From Nocardia sp. (GTDB taxonomy: Bacteria > Actinomycetota > Actinomycetes > Mycobacteriales > Mycobacteriaceae): 6,188 nucleotides of DNA. Each line of letters begins with the position of its first letter. Position 1 is the first letter of the stretch. The notes beneath the pieces are model-generated. The model did no database searches, was not told where the DNA came from, and saw only the letters and a list, made by a program, of their open reading frames with translations. Below are positions 4,834-6,188 of the stretch, piece after piece. The position numbers were made by a program, and so were the translations under genes. Location of the stretch: positions 1-6,188 of the forward strand of contig JABFXT010000130.1 of the NCBI GenBank assembly GCA_013361595.1, written 5' to 3'.

Positions 4834-6188
4834 TCACCGGTCCGGACGGTCCCGGCCCAGCGGCGCGGTGCGCAGGGCTCCGTCGGGGGAGACGACGAGC
4901 CGCCAGTACCCGCCCTCCGGATCGCGCAGCACGACTCCGGCATCGGCACGGTCGGATACCCACGCACCACTGGCCAGCACCGAGGCCAGCCCGGCACCGT
5001 CGGGTGCCACGGCCCGCAGGATCTCCTCCGCACCGTCGGCCCGGGCGGTGACCGGACCGGTGAAGGTCGGCCGGTGGGTCTGACCGCGACCGAGGACCTG
5101 CCAGTTGCTGGGGAACACCCGGGGTGCGATCTCGGTCCCCGCGCCGGAGATCAGATTGACGGCGATACCCTCCGGGCAGCCGGACTCGGCGATCCGCAGC
5201 TCGGCGGGGCTGCCGCCGGGATCGGCGTCGAAGGCGATATTCGCGAGGTACGGCTGGCGGCAGTAGACCAGGTCGATATCGCACGACCGGGCCGCGACCT
5301 TGCAGTTCACCATCCCGAACTGCGACGGTCCGCCCTGACCGGCCACCCCCACCTGCACGGCGATATCGGCGCCCTCGAACCAGATGTTGGTGAGCCACCA
5401 GTTGTTGGCGGCACCGTCGACGAACAGATGGCGGTCGGTGGTCGCCGGGTCGTTGTCGGAGACGAATTCGCTGTTGGTGAGGGCCAACCCGGCATTGTGA
5501 TCGTTGCCGGTGCCCAGTACGCCGATGCGGTTACCGGAGAACTTCGACGAAGTGACGTAGTTCTGGATACACGAGGTGCTCAGCCCGATCCCGAAATTGT
5601 TGATATCGCAATCGATGAACGAGGTGCCGCCGGTATTCGCCTCCAGTACCACGCCTTTCTGCCCCGCGTAGCGCGGCCAGTTGTCGGCGAGGTGGTTACC
5701 GCGGATGAGGACGGTGTCGAAACTGCAGCGGAAGCATTCCGCGAGCCGGATCGCTGTCGCGTTCGGACCCGACAGGTAGAAACCCATGCGGGCGAAACGG
5801 ATCCGCTGTTTACCCGCCAGATCGACCAGGGTGGTGTCGCGATCGCAGAACACCGTGGTGACATCCGCCCCGTCGCCGTACACGACGGAGTGGTCCGGGA
5901 GGTCCGGCCAGGCGGTGATCCGGTACTCGCCTGCCGGCAGGTACACCACCGGCGGTGTGCCGTCGGTACGGCACGCGGTAGCCAATGCGTCGGTATCGTC
6001 GGCCTTTCCGTCGCCGACGGCTCCGAAGTCCCGGATATCGCGGACGGTCGGCGACGCGGTTCCGGTGGCCATCACGATCGGCGCGGGTGGGCGGCCCGAG
6101 GCGGCCAGCGGCACGGCGACCGCGCCGATTCCGGCCGCACCCAGCCCGGCCGCGAGCAGATCCCGCCGCTGGATCCGGGCCCGGTCGG
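4834..6188 (-). CDS. Tat-exported right-handed beta-helix protein, pectate-lyase-3 type (5' end outside window)
   Basis: The frame is open to the right edge, giving 450 residues without a start codon in view. Numbering from the first full codon (6184-6186), residues 5-24 form a twin-arginine signal (RIQRRDLLAAGLGAAGIGA), so the protein is exported folded. RDIRDFGAVGDGKADDTDAL (49-68) is the hallmark N-terminus of pectate-lyase-3/GH28-GH55-like beta-helices. A run of short beta-rich turns (to about 355) follows, with Asn, Gly and aromatic-rich coils such as FIDCDINNFGIGLS and WWLTNIWFEGADIAVQVG. A C-terminal module (about 374-444) holds DPEGGYWRLVVSPDGALRT, a small beta motif seen at the ends of related proteins. 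Ten cysteines fall in the helix region. Catalytic residues cannot be assigned: it may be a polysaccharide lyase, hydrolase or epimerase, or only bind glycan. A GTG at 6114 could be mistaken for the start but would cut off the signal peptide. First visible gene of the glycan operon; it overlaps or abuts the DUF218 start. Confidence 0.85.
   Translation of the reverse strand, partial: DRARIQRRDLLAAGLGAAGIGAVAVPLAASGRPPAPIVMATGTASPTVRDIRDFGAVGDGKADDTDALATACRTDGTPPVVYLPAGEYRITAWPDLPDHSVVYGDGADVTTVFCDRDTTLVDLAGKQRIRFARMGFYLSGPNATAIRLAECFRCSFDTVLIRGNHLADNWPRYAGQKGVVLEANTGGTSFIDCDINNFGIGLSTSCIQNYVTSSKFSGNRIGVLGTGNDHNAGLALTNSEFVSDNDPATTDRHLFVDGAANNWWLTNIWFEGADIAVQVGVAGQGGPSQFGMVNCKVAARSCDIDLVYCRQPYLANIAFDADPGGSPAELRIAESGCPEGIAVNLISGAGTEIAPRVFPSNWQVLGRGQTHRPTFTGPVTARADGAEEILRAVAPDGAGLASVLASGAWVSDRADAGVVLRDPEGGYWRLVVSPDGALRTAPLGRDRPDR
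6097..6186 (-). other. Twin-arginine (Tat) signal peptide region of the beta-helix protein
   Basis: Codons at 6163-6168 encode the Arg-Arg pair in QRRDLLAAG, followed by a weakly hydrophobic Ala/Gly/Leu/Val stretch and an Ala-Val-Ala (residues 22-24) that could precede cleavage; the later Ala-Ala-Ser is an alternative. The RRxLL pattern with a mild hydrophobic core is typical of Tat rather than Sec signals. The first residues lie beyond the window, so the full n-region cannot be checked. Confidence 0.75.

Noticed and set aside
4838..5398. Upstream extension of the DUF218 frame to 375 residues
   Set aside because: It is an out-of-phase shadow of the beta-helix gene, with Arg-rich low-complexity translation and no domain. 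The DUF218 protein starts with its membrane helix near 4831.
1..6188. CRISPR arrays, tRNA or rRNA genes, insertion sequences, attachment sites
   Set aside because: I saw no regularly spaced repeats, cloverleaf-like segments, transposase motifs or terminal inverted repeats on either strand.

Overview
The window is high-GC DNA with strong G/C bias at third codon positions, GTG starts and long antisense shadow frames. This fits an actinomycete; the codon style and gene content suggest a Nocardia- or Rhodococcus-like member of the Mycobacteriales, but the genus is an inference from style only. Every gene I can support lies on the minus strand, so transcription runs from high to low coordinates.

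Right-hand block (6188 down to 1672): four tightly packed genes that look like one operon. In transcription order they are (i) a Tat-exported, right-handed beta-helix protein of the pectate-lyase-3 type, with its start codon beyond the window; (ii) a small membrane-anchored DUF218/YdcF-like protein; (iii) a class-III PLP aminotransferase of the glutamate-1-semialdehyde aminomutase fold; and (iv) a GT4 glycosyltransferase resembling WbaZ-type mannosyltransferases. The first junction is a stop/start overlap or near-overlap, the second a 17-bp gap with a good Shine-Dalgarno, and the third a 4-bp GTGA overlap under a perfect GAGGAGGT. Nothing here points to haem synthesis. The set reads as part of a surface or exported glycan locus: one enzyme that could make an amino-containing building block, one that transfers sugars, and two extracytoplasmic proteins. 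The exact product cannot be read from the sequence.

Intergenic region (about 1364-1671): it separates the glycan operon from a second unit. It holds an imperfect palindrome of about 29 bp (1403-1431) plus short direct repeats of its half-sites, just upstream of a GntR regulator. This is the best candidate regulatory site in the window. I saw no convincing intrinsic terminator for the glycan operon.

Left-hand block (1363 down to 1): a GntR/HutC-type regulator with a UTRA ligand domain, followed after 68 bp by the N-terminal 153 residues of an amidase-signature hydrolase that runs off the left edge. The pair looks like a ligand-responsive regulator beside a catabolic amidase and is probably functionally separate from the glycan genes.
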